From positions 62,001 to 126,000 of the forward strand of contig CAVURD010000034.1 of NCBI GenBank assembly GCA_963743785.1: 64,000 nt of DNA, in the 5' to 3' direction. Origin of the DNA: Bog-473 sp963743785. GTDB lineage: Bacteria; Actinomycetota; Acidimicrobiia; Acidimicrobiales; RAAP-2. Below are positions 8,505 to 16,160 of the stretch, one piece after another (positions within the stretch are counted from its first letter, which is position 1; each line of letters begins with the position of its first letter). Under the pieces are notes generated by a model. It was not told the DNA's origin. It saw only the letters and a program-made list of their open reading frames with translations, and did no database searches. Both the position numbers and the translations under genes were made by a program.

Positions 8505-9002
8505 ATGGAAATCGTTCGCAATGCCGACGGCACCCTGGTCGTTCCGGTCCAGTCGGAACGGCAACACGAAACCGACAGTGGCACCGACCTGGCGTCCACC
8601 TCGAAGGCCAGTGAGGCCACACCGGGGCAGACCACGCCGAGCCAACCGGCGGAGACCCGGCTGCTTCATCCGGGTGAAGGCGGCTACGACGAGGCACTCG
8701 CCGAGTGGGATCGGCAACAGAACCCCGATCGTGAACCAGTCGTCTCCACGGCGAGCGGACGGCAGGAAGCCATGAGCCTGGTGCACGCGGTCGCCACCTC
8801 ACCCGACCATGCCGTGGAACCGGCCCTCGAATCGCTGGACGATCCCGAGGCCAGCGGAGAAGCATTGCGCCACGTGCTCGTCGGCGGTGTGCACTCGGTC
8901 GAGGACTTCGCCACCGAAGTGGCCGAGGCCGAGGGAGGCGAACCGCTCACGGCCCACGAGACGACCAAGATCATCGGTGAGGTGCTGACCGAACTCGACT
9001 GA
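8505..9002 (+). CDS. Conserved acidic hypothetical protein
   Basis: 165 residues opening MEIVRNADGTLVVPV. It is acidic, rich in Glu, Asp, Ser and Thr, with no membrane segment or signal peptide. Residues 1-75 look disordered; the rest is predicted helical (for example EALAEWDRQQ, ALRHVLVGGVHSVEDFATEV). It has one of the best ribosome sites in the window, AAAGGAG at 8489-8495, nine bases before ATG 8505. Just upstream, TTTGACGA occurs twice 12 bp apart (8369 and 8381), possibly a regulatory direct repeat. It converges with the RNase J gene, with 34 bp between the stops. Function unknown. Confidence 0.7.
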   Translation: MEIVRNADGTLVVPVQSERQHETDSGTDLASTSKASEATPGQTTPSQPAETRLLHPGEGGYDEALAEWDRQQNPDREPVVSTASGRQEAMSLVHAVATSPDHAVEPALESLDDPEASGEALRHVLVGGVHSVEDFATEVAEAEGGEPLTAHETTKIIGEVLTELD

Positions 9003-9036
9003 TCGCGGCTTTCGCCCCTGCCCTTCCCCTGGTGGA

Positions 9037-10719
9037 TCAGACGAGCAGGACGACCGGGACGATCATGGGGCGACGCCGCGTGCGGTCGCCGACGAACTTC
9101 CCCAGGGCCTTGCGGGCGTGGCGGCTCAGCACCTCGACGTCGCGGGCGCCGTCGCGCAGGGCCTGGGTGACCGCGGCGCCGACGACATCGCTCGCCTCGC
9201 CCAGCATCTCCTCGGCCTCGGGAGCGTGGACCCAGCCCCGGGTCTCGATGACCGGAGGGCAGCTGAGTGAGCCCTCATGGTTGTCGACCGTGACCACCAC
9301 CATGACCACGCCCTCTTCGGCGAGCTTCTGGCGGTCGCGCAGCACCCCGTGGCCGATGTCGCCCACAGTGCCGTCGACGTAGACGTACCCGGCGGGCACC
9401 TTGCCGTCACGCTTGATGCCCTTGGCGCTCAGCGAGACGGCATCGCCGTCTTCACACAACAACACGTTGGCCGGCGCGACGCCCATGCCCAGTCCGAGGC
9501 GGGCATGGTGCACCAGGTGGCGGTACTCGCCGTGTACCGGTACGAAGCACTCGGGCTTGGTCACCTGCATGAGGGTCTGCAGCTCGCCGGCCTTGGCATG
9601 CCCGCTGACGTGCACGGCCTCGGTGCCCGAGTGGACGACCTCGGCCCCGCGGCGGTGCAGCTCGTCGATGACCCGCCCGACCGACCACTCGTTGCCCGGG
9701 ATGGGGTGGGCGCTGATGACCACCACGTCGTCCTGGCCGATGCGCAGCCACTTGTTGTCACCGGTGGCCATGAGGGACAGGGCCGACATGGGCTCCCCCT
9801 GGGAGCCGGTGGAGATGACGCACATCTCGCCGGGAGGGACGGTGTCGACGTGCTCGATGTCGATCTGGGCCCCCTGGGGCACGTTGATGAAGCCGAGCCG
9901 GGTTCCGAGCTCCACGTTCTTGCCCATCGATCGGCCCAGGGTCGCCACCTTGCGGCCGTTGGCGGTCGCCGCATCGATGATCTGCTGGACCCGGTGCAGA
10001 TGACTGGCGAAGCAGGCCACCACGATTCGTTTGTCGGGCTTGGAGGCGAACAACCGGCGGAGCGTCACGCCGACGGACGATTCGGAGGCGGTGAAACCGG
10101 GCTCCTCCGCGTTGGTGGAGTCGGAGAGGAGGAGGCGGATGCCCACGGTCTCGGCCAACTCACCCATGCGGGAGAGATCGGTCCGACGGCCGTCCACCGG
10201 CTGCAGGTCCAGCTTGAAGTCGCCCGAGTGCAGGATCACACCCTGCGGGGTGTGGAAGGCGATGGCACAGGCGTCGGGCACCGAGTGGGTGGTGGGGATG
10301 AACTCGACGTCGCACGCGCCGATGCGGATTCTTTCCCCGTCCTTGACGGAGATGAAGTCGGTGCGGTTGCCCAGGCCGGCCTCCTCCACCCGGTGCCGGG
10401 CCAGGCCAACCGTGAGCTCCGATCCGTAGATCGGGACCTTGAGGTCGCGCAGCAGGTAGGCCAGTCCCCCGGTGTGGTCCTCGTGCCCGTGGGTCAGGAC
10501 GATGCCGTCGACCCGGTCGGCATGGTCACGCAGGTAGGTGAACTCGGGCAGGACCAGGTCGATGCCCGGCATGTCGGGGTCGGGGAACATGATCCCGCAG
10601 TCGAGGACGATGATGCGCCCGTCGACCTCGATACAGGCGCAGTTGCGCCCGATCTCACCGAGTCCGCCCAGGAAGACGACCCGGACCGGCTTCGCTCCCC
10701 CTTTTGCTCCCCCCTGCAC
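9037..10719 (-). CDS. rnj: Ribonuclease J
   Basis: Metallo-beta-lactamase/beta-CASP exo- and endoribonuclease acting in mRNA decay and rRNA maturation. About 560 residues, normal for the family. VRVVFLGGLGEIGRN opens the fold, and the zinc site THGHEDH (HxHxDH) follows; later come LLLSDSTNAEEPG, the beta-CASP segment ACFASHLHRVQQI and the STGSQGEP motif, with VSGHAKAGEL near the C terminus. GTG 10719 is the only good start before the fold; the open frame extends further back but through dapA. GGAGG touches the GTG, closer than usual. It lies 10 bp downstream of dapA, a pairing common in actinobacteria. Confidence 0.95.
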   Translation of the reverse strand: MQGGAKGGAKPVRVVFLGGLGEIGRNCACIEVDGRIIVLDCGIMFPDPDMPGIDLVLPEFTYLRDHADRVDGIVLTHGHEDHTGGLAYLLRDLKVPIYGSELTVGLARHRVEEAGLGNRTDFISVKDGERIRIGACDVEFIPTTHSVPDACAIAFHTPQGVILHSGDFKLDLQPVDGRRTDLSRMGELAETVGIRLLLSDSTNAEEPGFTASESSVGVTLRRLFASKPDKRIVVACFASHLHRVQQIIDAATANGRKVATLGRSMGKNVELGTRLGFINVPQGAQIDIEHVDTVPPGEMCVISTGSQGEPMSALSLMATGDNKWLRIGQDDVVVISAHPIPGNEWSVGRVIDELHRRGAEVVHSGTEAVHVSGHAKAGELQTLMQVTKPECFVPVHGEYRHLVHHARLGLGMGVAPANVLLCEDGDAVSLSAKGIKRDGKVPAGYVYVDGTVGDIGHGVLRDRQKLAEEGVVMVVVTVDNHEGSLSCPPVIETRGWVHAPEAEEMLGEASDVVGAAVTQALRDGARDVEVLSRHARKALGKFVGDRTRRRPMIVPVVLLV

Positions 10720-10729
10720 CCTCCGCTTC

Positions 10730-11659
10730 TCAGGCAAGCGGCGGACCGGTATCGACGGGCGGGCCGACGGCGGCCAGGACCTTGGCGGCCATGGCATCGA
10801 GCTCGGGGGTGGCTGCCCCCATGGGCAGGCGGCACTGGCCCACCTTGAGACCCAGGGCGCGCAGGACAGCCTTGGCGGGCAGGGGGTTGGGGTACTCCTC
10901 GGTCGACTCGAAGTCGAAGGAGTCGAGCAATTCGGCGTTCCCGGCGATGGCGGTCGCCAGGTCACCACGCAGGAAGGCGTCCACCACGGCCCCGAACTGC
11001 GGCCCGACCCAGTGGGCGGCCACGCTGATCACCCCGACGGCGCCCACGGCGAGAAGCGGAAGCGTCATCACGTCGTCGCCGCTGTAGATCTCGAAGCCAG
11101 CCGGCACCCGGGCCGCCAGATGCGCCGTCCCGGCCGGGTCGGCGGCGGCATCCTTCAGACCGACGATGGCCGGCACCTCGCGGGCGAGGCGGAGCATCGT
11201 GGAGCGCCCGATGCGGCGACCGGAACGAACCGGGATGTCGTAGAGCACCATGGGCAACCCGCCGCCGGCCTCGGCCATGGCCCGGAAGTGGGCCTCGATG
11301 CCGGCCTGGGACGGGCGGTTGTAGTACGGGGTGACGGCCAGCAGGCCGTCGACGCCGCACGTCGCCGCCAGCTTGGTCGCCCGGATCGAGTGCTCGGTGT
11401 CGTTGGAGCCGGTTCCGGCGATGACCGGGATGGTGACCGCATCGGCCACGGCGCGCCACAGGTCGGCCTTCTCCTCATCGGTCAGCACCGAACTCTCCCC
11501 GGTGGAGCCGCTGAGCACCAGGCCGTCGCTGCCGTGCGCGGCCAGCCACCGGGCCAGGTCGGCCGCGGCCTGGATGTCGAGCCGGCCCGCGTCGTCGAAC
11601 GGGGTCACCATGGCGGTGATGACCCGTCCGAATCGAGGCGCGTCCGGAGTAGGGCTCAT
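10730..11659 (-). CDS. dapA: 4-hydroxy-tetrahydrodipicolinate synthase
   Basis: Condenses pyruvate with aspartate semialdehyde in the diaminopimelate/lysine pathway. 309 residues, a TIM barrel with the GSTGESSVLT pyruvate-binding loop, Tyr140 in VLYDIPVRSG and the Schiff-base Lys169 in VGLKDAAAD. The ATG at 11659 follows a TAGCCT box (11674-11669) by nine bases and no Shine-Dalgarno site is seen, so it may be leaderless. RNase J follows 10 bp downstream. dapB is present elsewhere in the window (15326-16150) rather than adjacent. Confidence 0.96.
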   Translation of the reverse strand: MSPTPDAPRFGRVITAMVTPFDDAGRLDIQAAADLARWLAAHGSDGLVLSGSTGESSVLTDEEKADLWRAVADAVTIPVIAGTGSNDTEHSIRATKLAATCGVDGLLAVTPYYNRPSQAGIEAHFRAMAEAGGGLPMVLYDIPVRSGRRIGRSTMLRLAREVPAIVGLKDAAADPAGTAHLAARVPAGFEIYSGDDVMTLPLLAVGAVGVISVAAHWVGPQFGAVVDAFLRGDLATAIAGNAELLDSFDFESTEEYPNPLPAKAVLRALGLKVGQCRLPMGAATPELDAMAAKVLAAVGPPVDTGPPLA

Positions 11660-11800
11660 GAACAGGTCAGGCTACCAGTCGCCTCCCGGGTCACCCGGGG
11701 AACTCTCTCCCTGGGCGACAGAGGCGTGGGCCGAGGAAAGGGTCGGCAAAAGGGCCCGGAAACGGCACCCGGAAGGGCTCGAGAAAGGTCGATGCGGTGC

Positions 11801-12958
11801 TTACGCGACCTGACGGTCGACCGGTGAGCCGTCCGCGAAGGCATCGGCCTCTTCGGTGGCGTCGTTCAGGTCCTCGAAGGCGATGGCGCCCATCTCGGTG
11901 AACTTGCCCCGCAACCAGCCGTCGGCCGCGTCGAGCAGCCCGAGCTTCTTCAGGTTGGGCACGATCTTGGAGAACAAGAGGATCTGGAAGTCGTCACGCT
12001 CGGGCGCCTGCTCCACGATCTTCATGACGTCCTTGGCCGGCACCTCCAGGCGGTCCCAGACTTCCTGCATGACCATGCGGTCCTTCATGCGGATGGCCGC
12101 TTCGAAGGCGAACTCCTGGCGCTCGCGCAACTCGGCCGAGCTCAGCTCCGTGTAGTACTCCTTCAGGCTGAGCACGCCGAAGGCCACGTGCCGGGCCTCG
12201 TCGGCCATGACGTACCGCAGCAACTTCTTGAGGAGCGGCTCGGTGGTCATGGAATGGATGAACCCGAAGGCGGCCAGGGCCAGACCCTCCACCATGATCT
12301 GCATGCCGAGATAGGTCATGTCCCAACGGGAGTCGCTGACGATGTCATCGAGCAGCAGGCCCAGGTGGGCGTTCATCGGGTAGTGGCCCGAGAGCTTCGT
12401 GTCGAGGTACTTGGAGAAGACCTCGACGTGGCGAGCCTCGTCCATCACCTGGGTGGCGGCGTAGTACTTGGCATCGATCCACGGCACCGTCTCCACGATC
12501 TTGGCCGTGCAGAGCAGGGCGCCCTGCTCTCCGTGCATGAACTGGGACAGGAGCCAATTCTGGTTCTCCATGCCGAAGTGCAGCCACTCTTTGTCGCCCC
12601 ACTTCTCGACGGCCGTGCCGGTCAGGTCAGCCTCCCCCCACTGCATCTGGTCGGCGTTGGCCTCGTTGTTGGCGATGACGACCTTCTCCTGGTCGACCTC
12701 GATCGACCAGTCCAGGTCGGTCTGACCGTTCCACTGGGCCTTCTTCGCCTTCTCGTAGAGCTTGTCGAGCTGAGGCTTGGCCCCCTTCTCGTAGTCCCAG
12801 GTGAACTCGGCCGGGCAGTTGTCGGGCACCCGGTGGAAGCCCTCGACGTCGTAGTGGCCGACGAAGTTGAGCACGGCTTCGAGGTCGTTGATCTTCTCCC
12901 GGCCAATGAGCTCGAGATTGCTTTTCATCATGGCCTGGTCGTCATCGACGGTGGTCAT
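11801..12958 (-). CDS. Ferritin-like di-iron protein, probable oxygenase
   Basis: 385 residues with a complete carboxylate-bridged di-iron site spread over four helices: Glu144 (HGEQ), Glu174-x-x-His177 (DEARH), Glu224 (VEG) and Glu254-x-x-His257 (DEARH). The spacing matches R2-like and AurF-like N-oxygenase/desaturase families more than bacterioferritin. Its substrate is unknown. The ATG at 12958 lies 17 bp inside the 3' end of a TetR regulator gene, so the pair is translationally coupled and the oxygenase is probably under that repressor's control. A C-terminal Asp/Glu/Ala-rich tail follows residue 360. Nothing else in the operon hints at a pathway. Confidence 0.82.
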   Translation of the reverse strand: MTTVDDDQAMMKSNLELIGREKINDLEAVLNFVGHYDVEGFHRVPDNCPAEFTWDYEKGAKPQLDKLYEKAKKAQWNGQTDLDWSIEVDQEKVVIANNEANADQMQWGEADLTGTAVEKWGDKEWLHFGMENQNWLLSQFMHGEQGALLCTAKIVETVPWIDAKYYAATQVMDEARHVEVFSKYLDTKLSGHYPMNAHLGLLLDDIVSDSRWDMTYLGMQIMVEGLALAAFGFIHSMTTEPLLKKLLRYVMADEARHVAFGVLSLKEYYTELSSAELRERQEFAFEAAIRMKDRMVMQEVWDRLEVPAKDVMKIVEQAPERDDFQILLFSKIVPNLKKLGLLDAADGWLRGKFTEMGAIAFEDLNDATEEADAFADGSPVDRQVA

Positions 12959-13778
12959 TGCACTGCCCCCTTTGAGGTGGTTGAGAGTGATGGCTCGGTG
13001 GATGGTTGAGGTTCGCTGAAGATGAGACGGGAGGGAACTCTCCGGAGGGCTCCCGCAGGGCCAGGATGCCCGGGAGAACGAACGTGCGGACCAGGGACCG
13101 GGTGTCGTCGGGATCGGTCAGGTCGGCGCCGGGTGCCGGATCGGCCACATAGGTCAAAACGATGCGGATGGCCCATTCCGCCGCCCGCGAGGCCTGATCC
13201 GGATCGAGCCAGCGGGCGAAGAACGGCGCGGCGAGGTCGCCGGCCATGAACAGGATCCGGTCCATGCCGGCAAAGGTGAGGGAGGGCAGGATCGTCCCGG
13301 GCTCGTGGCTCAACATGTAGCCCAGGGCGCGATGCGTGCTCATGTGACGGGCCGCTTCCGTCATGCCGGCGACCAACACCTCTTCGAGATCACTGGCCCC
13401 GCCCATGGCCACGGCCAGGGAGGAGAACAAGCGGGCCACCTCGGTCGACACGACCGCTTCGAGGACATCGTCCTTGCCACCGGGGAAGGTCCGGTAGAGG
13501 GTGGCGCGCGAAAATCCCGATTCCCGGGCGATGTCGTCAACGGTGGTCTTGGTCGCTCCCTGGCGGGCCAGGCAGCACAGCGCCGCATCGACCATGCGCA
13601 CCCGGGTCGAGGAGCGATCGTCGCCACCCATGTGGTGCACGACCTTGGGCCTCGGTGGTGTGGTGACGGGTGTGGAGGGTGTGGGGGGTGTGGCGCGTGT
13701 GAAGGGTGCGGCCGGTGCGGGCCGCCGTACCGAGCCGTCGACCGCTTCCGCTCCCTCTGTTCTCACCACCGCTTCCAC
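12942..13778 (-). CDS. TetR-family regulator of the di-iron oxygenase
   Basis: The helix-turn-helix lies around residues 60-105 of the long form: VDDIARESGFSRATLYRTFPGG. The rest is a helical ligand domain. GTG 13778 gives 278 residues with a 49-residue low-complexity head (Pro/Thr/Ala-rich); ATG 13631 gives a normal 229-residue TetR. I list the long form because a good promoter puts transcription start next to GTG 13778, but the short form is a real alternative. It overlaps the oxygenase gene by 17 bp. It is clearly paralogous to the TetR at 14772-15329, sharing the ATxYRxFPGG and AVVSxExARxF motifs. Confidence 0.85.
   Translation of the reverse strand: MEAVVRTEGAEAVDGSVRRPAPAAPFTRATPPTPSTPVTTPPRPKVVHHMGGDDRSSTRVRMVDAALCCLARQGATKTTVDDIARESGFSRATLYRTFPGGKDDVLEAVVSTEVARLFSSLAVAMGGASDLEEVLVAGMTEAARHMSTHRALGYMLSHEPGTILPSLTFAGMDRILFMAGDLAAPFFARWLDPDQASRAAEWAIRIVLTYVADPAPGADLTDPDDTRSLVRTFVLPGILALREPSGEFPPVSSSANLNHPPSHHSQPPQRGQCNDHRR
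13655..13720. repeat. Degenerate GGTGTG-type repeat within the TetR head
   Basis: Forward strand reads repeated G(G)TGTGG/A units such as GGTGTGGTGACGGGTGTGGA and continues to about 13720. It encodes the Pro/Thr-rich head of the long TetR reading. The unit length is variable. Confidence 0.5.
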
Positions 13779-13781
13779 TAA

Positions 13782-13815
13782 TGAAACAGTATGGCGATTT
13801 TTGTCTCAATGTCAA
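13782..13815 (-). promoter_or_regulatory. Promoter and likely TetR operator
   Basis: On the minus strand TTGACA (13815-13810) is followed after 18 bases by TACTGT (13791-13786), seven bases before GTG 13778. Between and over these boxes lies an imperfect inverted repeat, TGAAACA (13782-13788) and TGTCTCA (13802-13808), one mismatch in seven. This placement would let the TetR protein repress its own operon. It also overlaps the end of the convergent-side rhomboid gene by a few bases. Confidence 0.6.
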
Positions 13816-14675
13816 CTAAGGTTTACGTGACCAGGGGCGATGCTGAGCACCAGCAGCGCCAGCACGGCGAGGGTGGCGGCACTGCTGCCGACCACGAGGG
13901 CGATCCCCCGGCTGGCCGGCCGGAGATTGAAGGAGATGTCGAAGACGAGGCCCAGCGCGGCCCCGACCAACAGGCCACCGATATGGGCCCGCCAGTCGAT
14001 GTTGCCCAGGCTCCCGACGCTGCCGACGAAGCCCAGAGCCAGGTTGGCCACGATCAGGACGACCACCGGGGCCATGGGCTTCCGGTTGCGTTGGGCCAGG
14101 ACCACGTAGGCGCCCATGACCCCGAAGATGGCGCCGGACGCCCCAGCCCCGTAATCGACGGCGGGACCAAGGAGGTAGGAGGCCACGCCGCCGCCCAGCC
14201 CCGCCAGGAGGTAAAGCGTCAGGAACCTACTCTTGCCCAACATGACCTCGACCGCCGGCCCGACGATGAGGAGTGTGACCATGTTGAAGGCGATGTGCAG
14301 GAAGTCGAGATGGAGGAACATCGACGTGAAGAGCCGGTAGTACTGGTGCAGGAAATGGATCCGGTCGGGCTGCTCCCCGAAGCGCACGATGCTGGCGGTG
14401 CTGCCGAACCCACTGGCGGCGAAGCAGATGACGTTGACCGCGATCAGCCCGAGGACCATCGGCGTGGGATTGGTCGAGCCGACGGCGCCGGTGTGCGTCC
14501 GGTCGCCGAAGGGCCGGATGACCCGGGTCTGCTTGGCGCCGGCGTTCACGCAGTCGGGGCACTGCCAGCCGACGGCGGCCTGCACCATGCAGTCGGTGCA
14601 GATGGGACGGTCACAGTGGGCACAGACGACGGAGGCCGGGCGGTCCTCATGGAGGGCACAGGTGGTTGCGGTCAT
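13812..14675 (-). CDS. Rhomboid-family intramembrane serine protease with N-terminal zinc-finger
   Basis: 287 residues. The first 45 form a B-box-like zinc finger with Cys6, His9, Cys18, Cys21, Cys26, Cys29, Cys39 and Cys42. A rhomboid core follows: six or more hydrophobic helices, the LHLDFLHIAFNM segment, catalytic Ser180 in GASGAIFG and catalytic His231 in AHIGG. It cleaves membrane proteins within or near the bilayer; substrates are unknown. The stop overlaps the promoter region of the downstream TetR gene. A block of short degenerate repeats lies immediately upstream of the ATG at 14675, leaving no recognisable promoter. Confidence 0.92.
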   Translation of the reverse strand: MTATTCALHEDRPASVVCAHCDRPICTDCMVQAAVGWQCPDCVNAGAKQTRVIRPFGDRTHTGAVGSTNPTPMVLGLIAVNVICFAASGFGSTASIVRFGEQPDRIHFLHQYYRLFTSMFLHLDFLHIAFNMVTLLIVGPAVEVMLGKSRFLTLYLLAGLGGGVASYLLGPAVDYGAGASGAIFGVMGAYVVLAQRNRKPMAPVVVLIVANLALGFVGSVGSLGNIDWRAHIGGLLVGAALGLVFDISFNLRPASRGIALVVGSSAATLAVLALLVLSIAPGHVNLS

Positions 14676-14780
14676 CGGTTCATCAGTTCATTGGGTCATT
14701 GGGTCACTGGTTCATTGGGGCACCGGTCACCGGTCGCCGGTCACCGGTCACGGGTCACGGGTTTCACCGGTTCACCGGAT
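14676..14780. repeat. Degenerate 7-9 bp tandem repeats between rhomboid and TetR genes
   Basis: Runs of GGTTCATTGGGTCATTGGGT-like units grade into repeated CACCGGT / CACGGGT units and end in the last codons of the TetR gene. It fills the whole spacer. Many CCGGT/ACCGG elements allow alternative hairpins. Non-coding except the last few bases. Confidence 0.75.
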
Positions 14781-15329
14781 GCCGGCCAGCAACTCGGCCC
14801 GGACCAGGCGGGCGACCTGGGCCGGGTCGTTGAGGTCCCACCGACCCGGTGACTCGATGTAGGAGAGGACCATCCGGGCCAGGAAGTCGGCCGATGCATC
14901 GAGGTCGGCCCCTTCGGCGATGCCGTGACGGACCAGGTACGGCGTCAGGAACGCAGCCACCAGCTTGTGCGTCTCGTTGGCCTCCACCGTGAGGCGGGGC
15001 AGCAGGATCTCGGGCTCGGTCTGCAAGATGCGCTGGAGCACCTCGTGCTCGACCAGGGCCCGGTGCGCAAAGACCAGGCCGCGCTCCATCACCTCTTCGA
15101 GCGTCTCGGCGTCCTGCACCTCCTCGTAGAGGCGGAGGAAGAAGCGGGCGAACTCCCAGGACACCACGGCGCCGATGAGCTCTTCGCGGCCGCCGGGGAA
15201 GTACCGGTAGACGGTGGCGCGACTGACACCGGCTTCCCGCGCCGCGTCCTCGACCGTCGTCTTGGCCAGACCCCAGCGCGCCACACAGTCATAGGTGGCC
15301 TGCAAGAGACGCTCCCGCACGTCGCTCAC
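14772..15329 (-). CDS. TetR-family transcriptional regulator
   Basis: 185 residues. The helix-turn-helix TTVEDAAREAGVSRATVYRY lies near residues 25-45, with FPGG after it; the remaining helices form the ligand domain. GTG 15329 is chosen because it overlaps the dapB stop in a GTGA junction; the open frame continues upstream only as antisense-like sequence within dapB. It is paralogous to the TetR at 12942-13778 and the two flank the rhomboid gene. Being translationally chained to dapB and the M16 peptidase, it is not in the usual divergent arrangement with a target, so its target is unclear. Confidence 0.9.
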   Translation of the reverse strand: MSDVRERLLQATYDCVARWGLAKTTVEDAAREAGVSRATVYRYFPGGREELIGAVVSWEFARFFLRLYEEVQDAETLEEVMERGLVFAHRALVEHEVLQRILQTEPEILLPRLTVEANETHKLVAAFLTPYLVRHGIAEGADLDASADFLARMVLSYIESPGRWDLNDPAQVARLVRAELLAGIR

Positions 15330-16150
15330 AGCCCGAGCAGCGCCTCTATGCCGACGGTCAGGCCCGGGTGATCGGGCACGGCCCGCACGGCGAGGAGCAC
15401 GCCGGGCATGAACGAACGGCGATCGTAGGAGTCGTGCCGGATGCTCAGGCTCTGCCCCACGGCACCGAAGATGACTTCTTCGTGGGCGATGAGCCCGGGC
15501 AGTCGGACCGAGTGCACCCGCACGCCGCCTGGGCCCTCCCCCCCGCGGGCGCCGGGGAGCACGTGCTCGGTCGTGGGATCGACCGGCCATGGACCCGAGC
15601 CGGCGCGGGCGCGCGCTTCGGCGATGCCCTCGGCGGTGTGCAGCGCCGTCCCCGACGGTGCGTCGCGCTTGGCGTCGTGGTGGAGCTCGATCACCTCGAC
15701 CCCGTCCATATGGGGCGCCGCCAGCGCGCTGAAGCGCATGAGCAGCACGGCGCCGATGGCGAAGTTGGACGCCACGATCGCATTGGCCTCCGAGGCGGCG
15801 AAGAGGTTGGACGCCCCGGCCAGCTCGGCCTCGGTCAAACCCGTCGTGCCGATCACCGCGTGCACGCCCTCCTCGGCATAGAAGGCCAGGTTGTCCCGGG
15901 CCGCCTGGGCGACCGAGAAGTCGACCACGACCTCGGCACCGCTTGCTCGGAGCACGGCACTCGTCGCCTCGATGATCACGTCGCTCTCGCCGGCCACGCC
16001 GCCGCCCTCGCCACTGCGCCCGGACGCGTGCTCCCCGACGTGGTTGGGGTCGACCGCCGCGACCAACTCGAGGTCTTCGGCGTCCGAAACGGCCCGGCAG
16101 ACTTCCTGGCCCATGCGGCCGCCGGCGCCGACCACCGCGACCTTCTGCAT
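15326..16150 (-). CDS. dapB: 4-hydroxy-tetrahydrodipicolinate reductase
   Basis: NAD(P)H-dependent reductase of the diaminopimelate/lysine pathway. 274 residues. MQKVAVVGAGGRMG is the nucleotide-binding Rossmann loop, VVDFSVAQAA and GTTGLTEAEL follow, and ELHHDAKRDAPSGTAL carries the catalytic His and Lys. ATG 16150 starts directly at the Rossmann strand; the longer reading adds 25 unrelated residues. It sits 10 bp after the M16 peptidase gene, and its stop overlaps the TetR start. The pnp-M16-dapB order is common in actinobacteria. Confidence 0.95.
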   Translation of the reverse strand: MQKVAVVGAGGRMGQEVCRAVSDAEDLELVAAVDPNHVGEHASGRSGEGGGVAGESDVIIEATSAVLRASGAEVVVDFSVAQAARDNLAFYAEEGVHAVIGTTGLTEAELAGASNLFAASEANAIVASNFAIGAVLLMRFSALAAPHMDGVEVIELHHDAKRDAPSGTALHTAEGIAEARARAGSGPWPVDPTTEHVLPGARGGEGPGGVRVHSVRLPGLIAHEEVIFGAVGQSLSIRHDSYDRRSFMPGVLLAVRAVPDHPGLTVGIEALLGL

Positions 16151-16160
16151 GTGCTCGACC

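Noticed and set aside
9277..10848. Plus-strand open frame of about 520 codons over RNase J
   Set aside because: Shadow of a catalytically complete RNase J; His/Asp/Val-rich composition typical of antisense.
10720..10968. Extended N terminus for RNase J
   Set aside because: These 83 codons overlap the end of dapA in another frame and are Pro/Trp/Ser-rich; the metallo-beta-lactamase fold starts after GTG 10719.
11660..11676. IdeR/DtxR box before dapA
   Set aside because: AGGTCAGGCTACC resembles the IdeR consensus but has several mismatches in the outer half, and dapA is not a known target; treated as chance overlap with the TAGCCT box.
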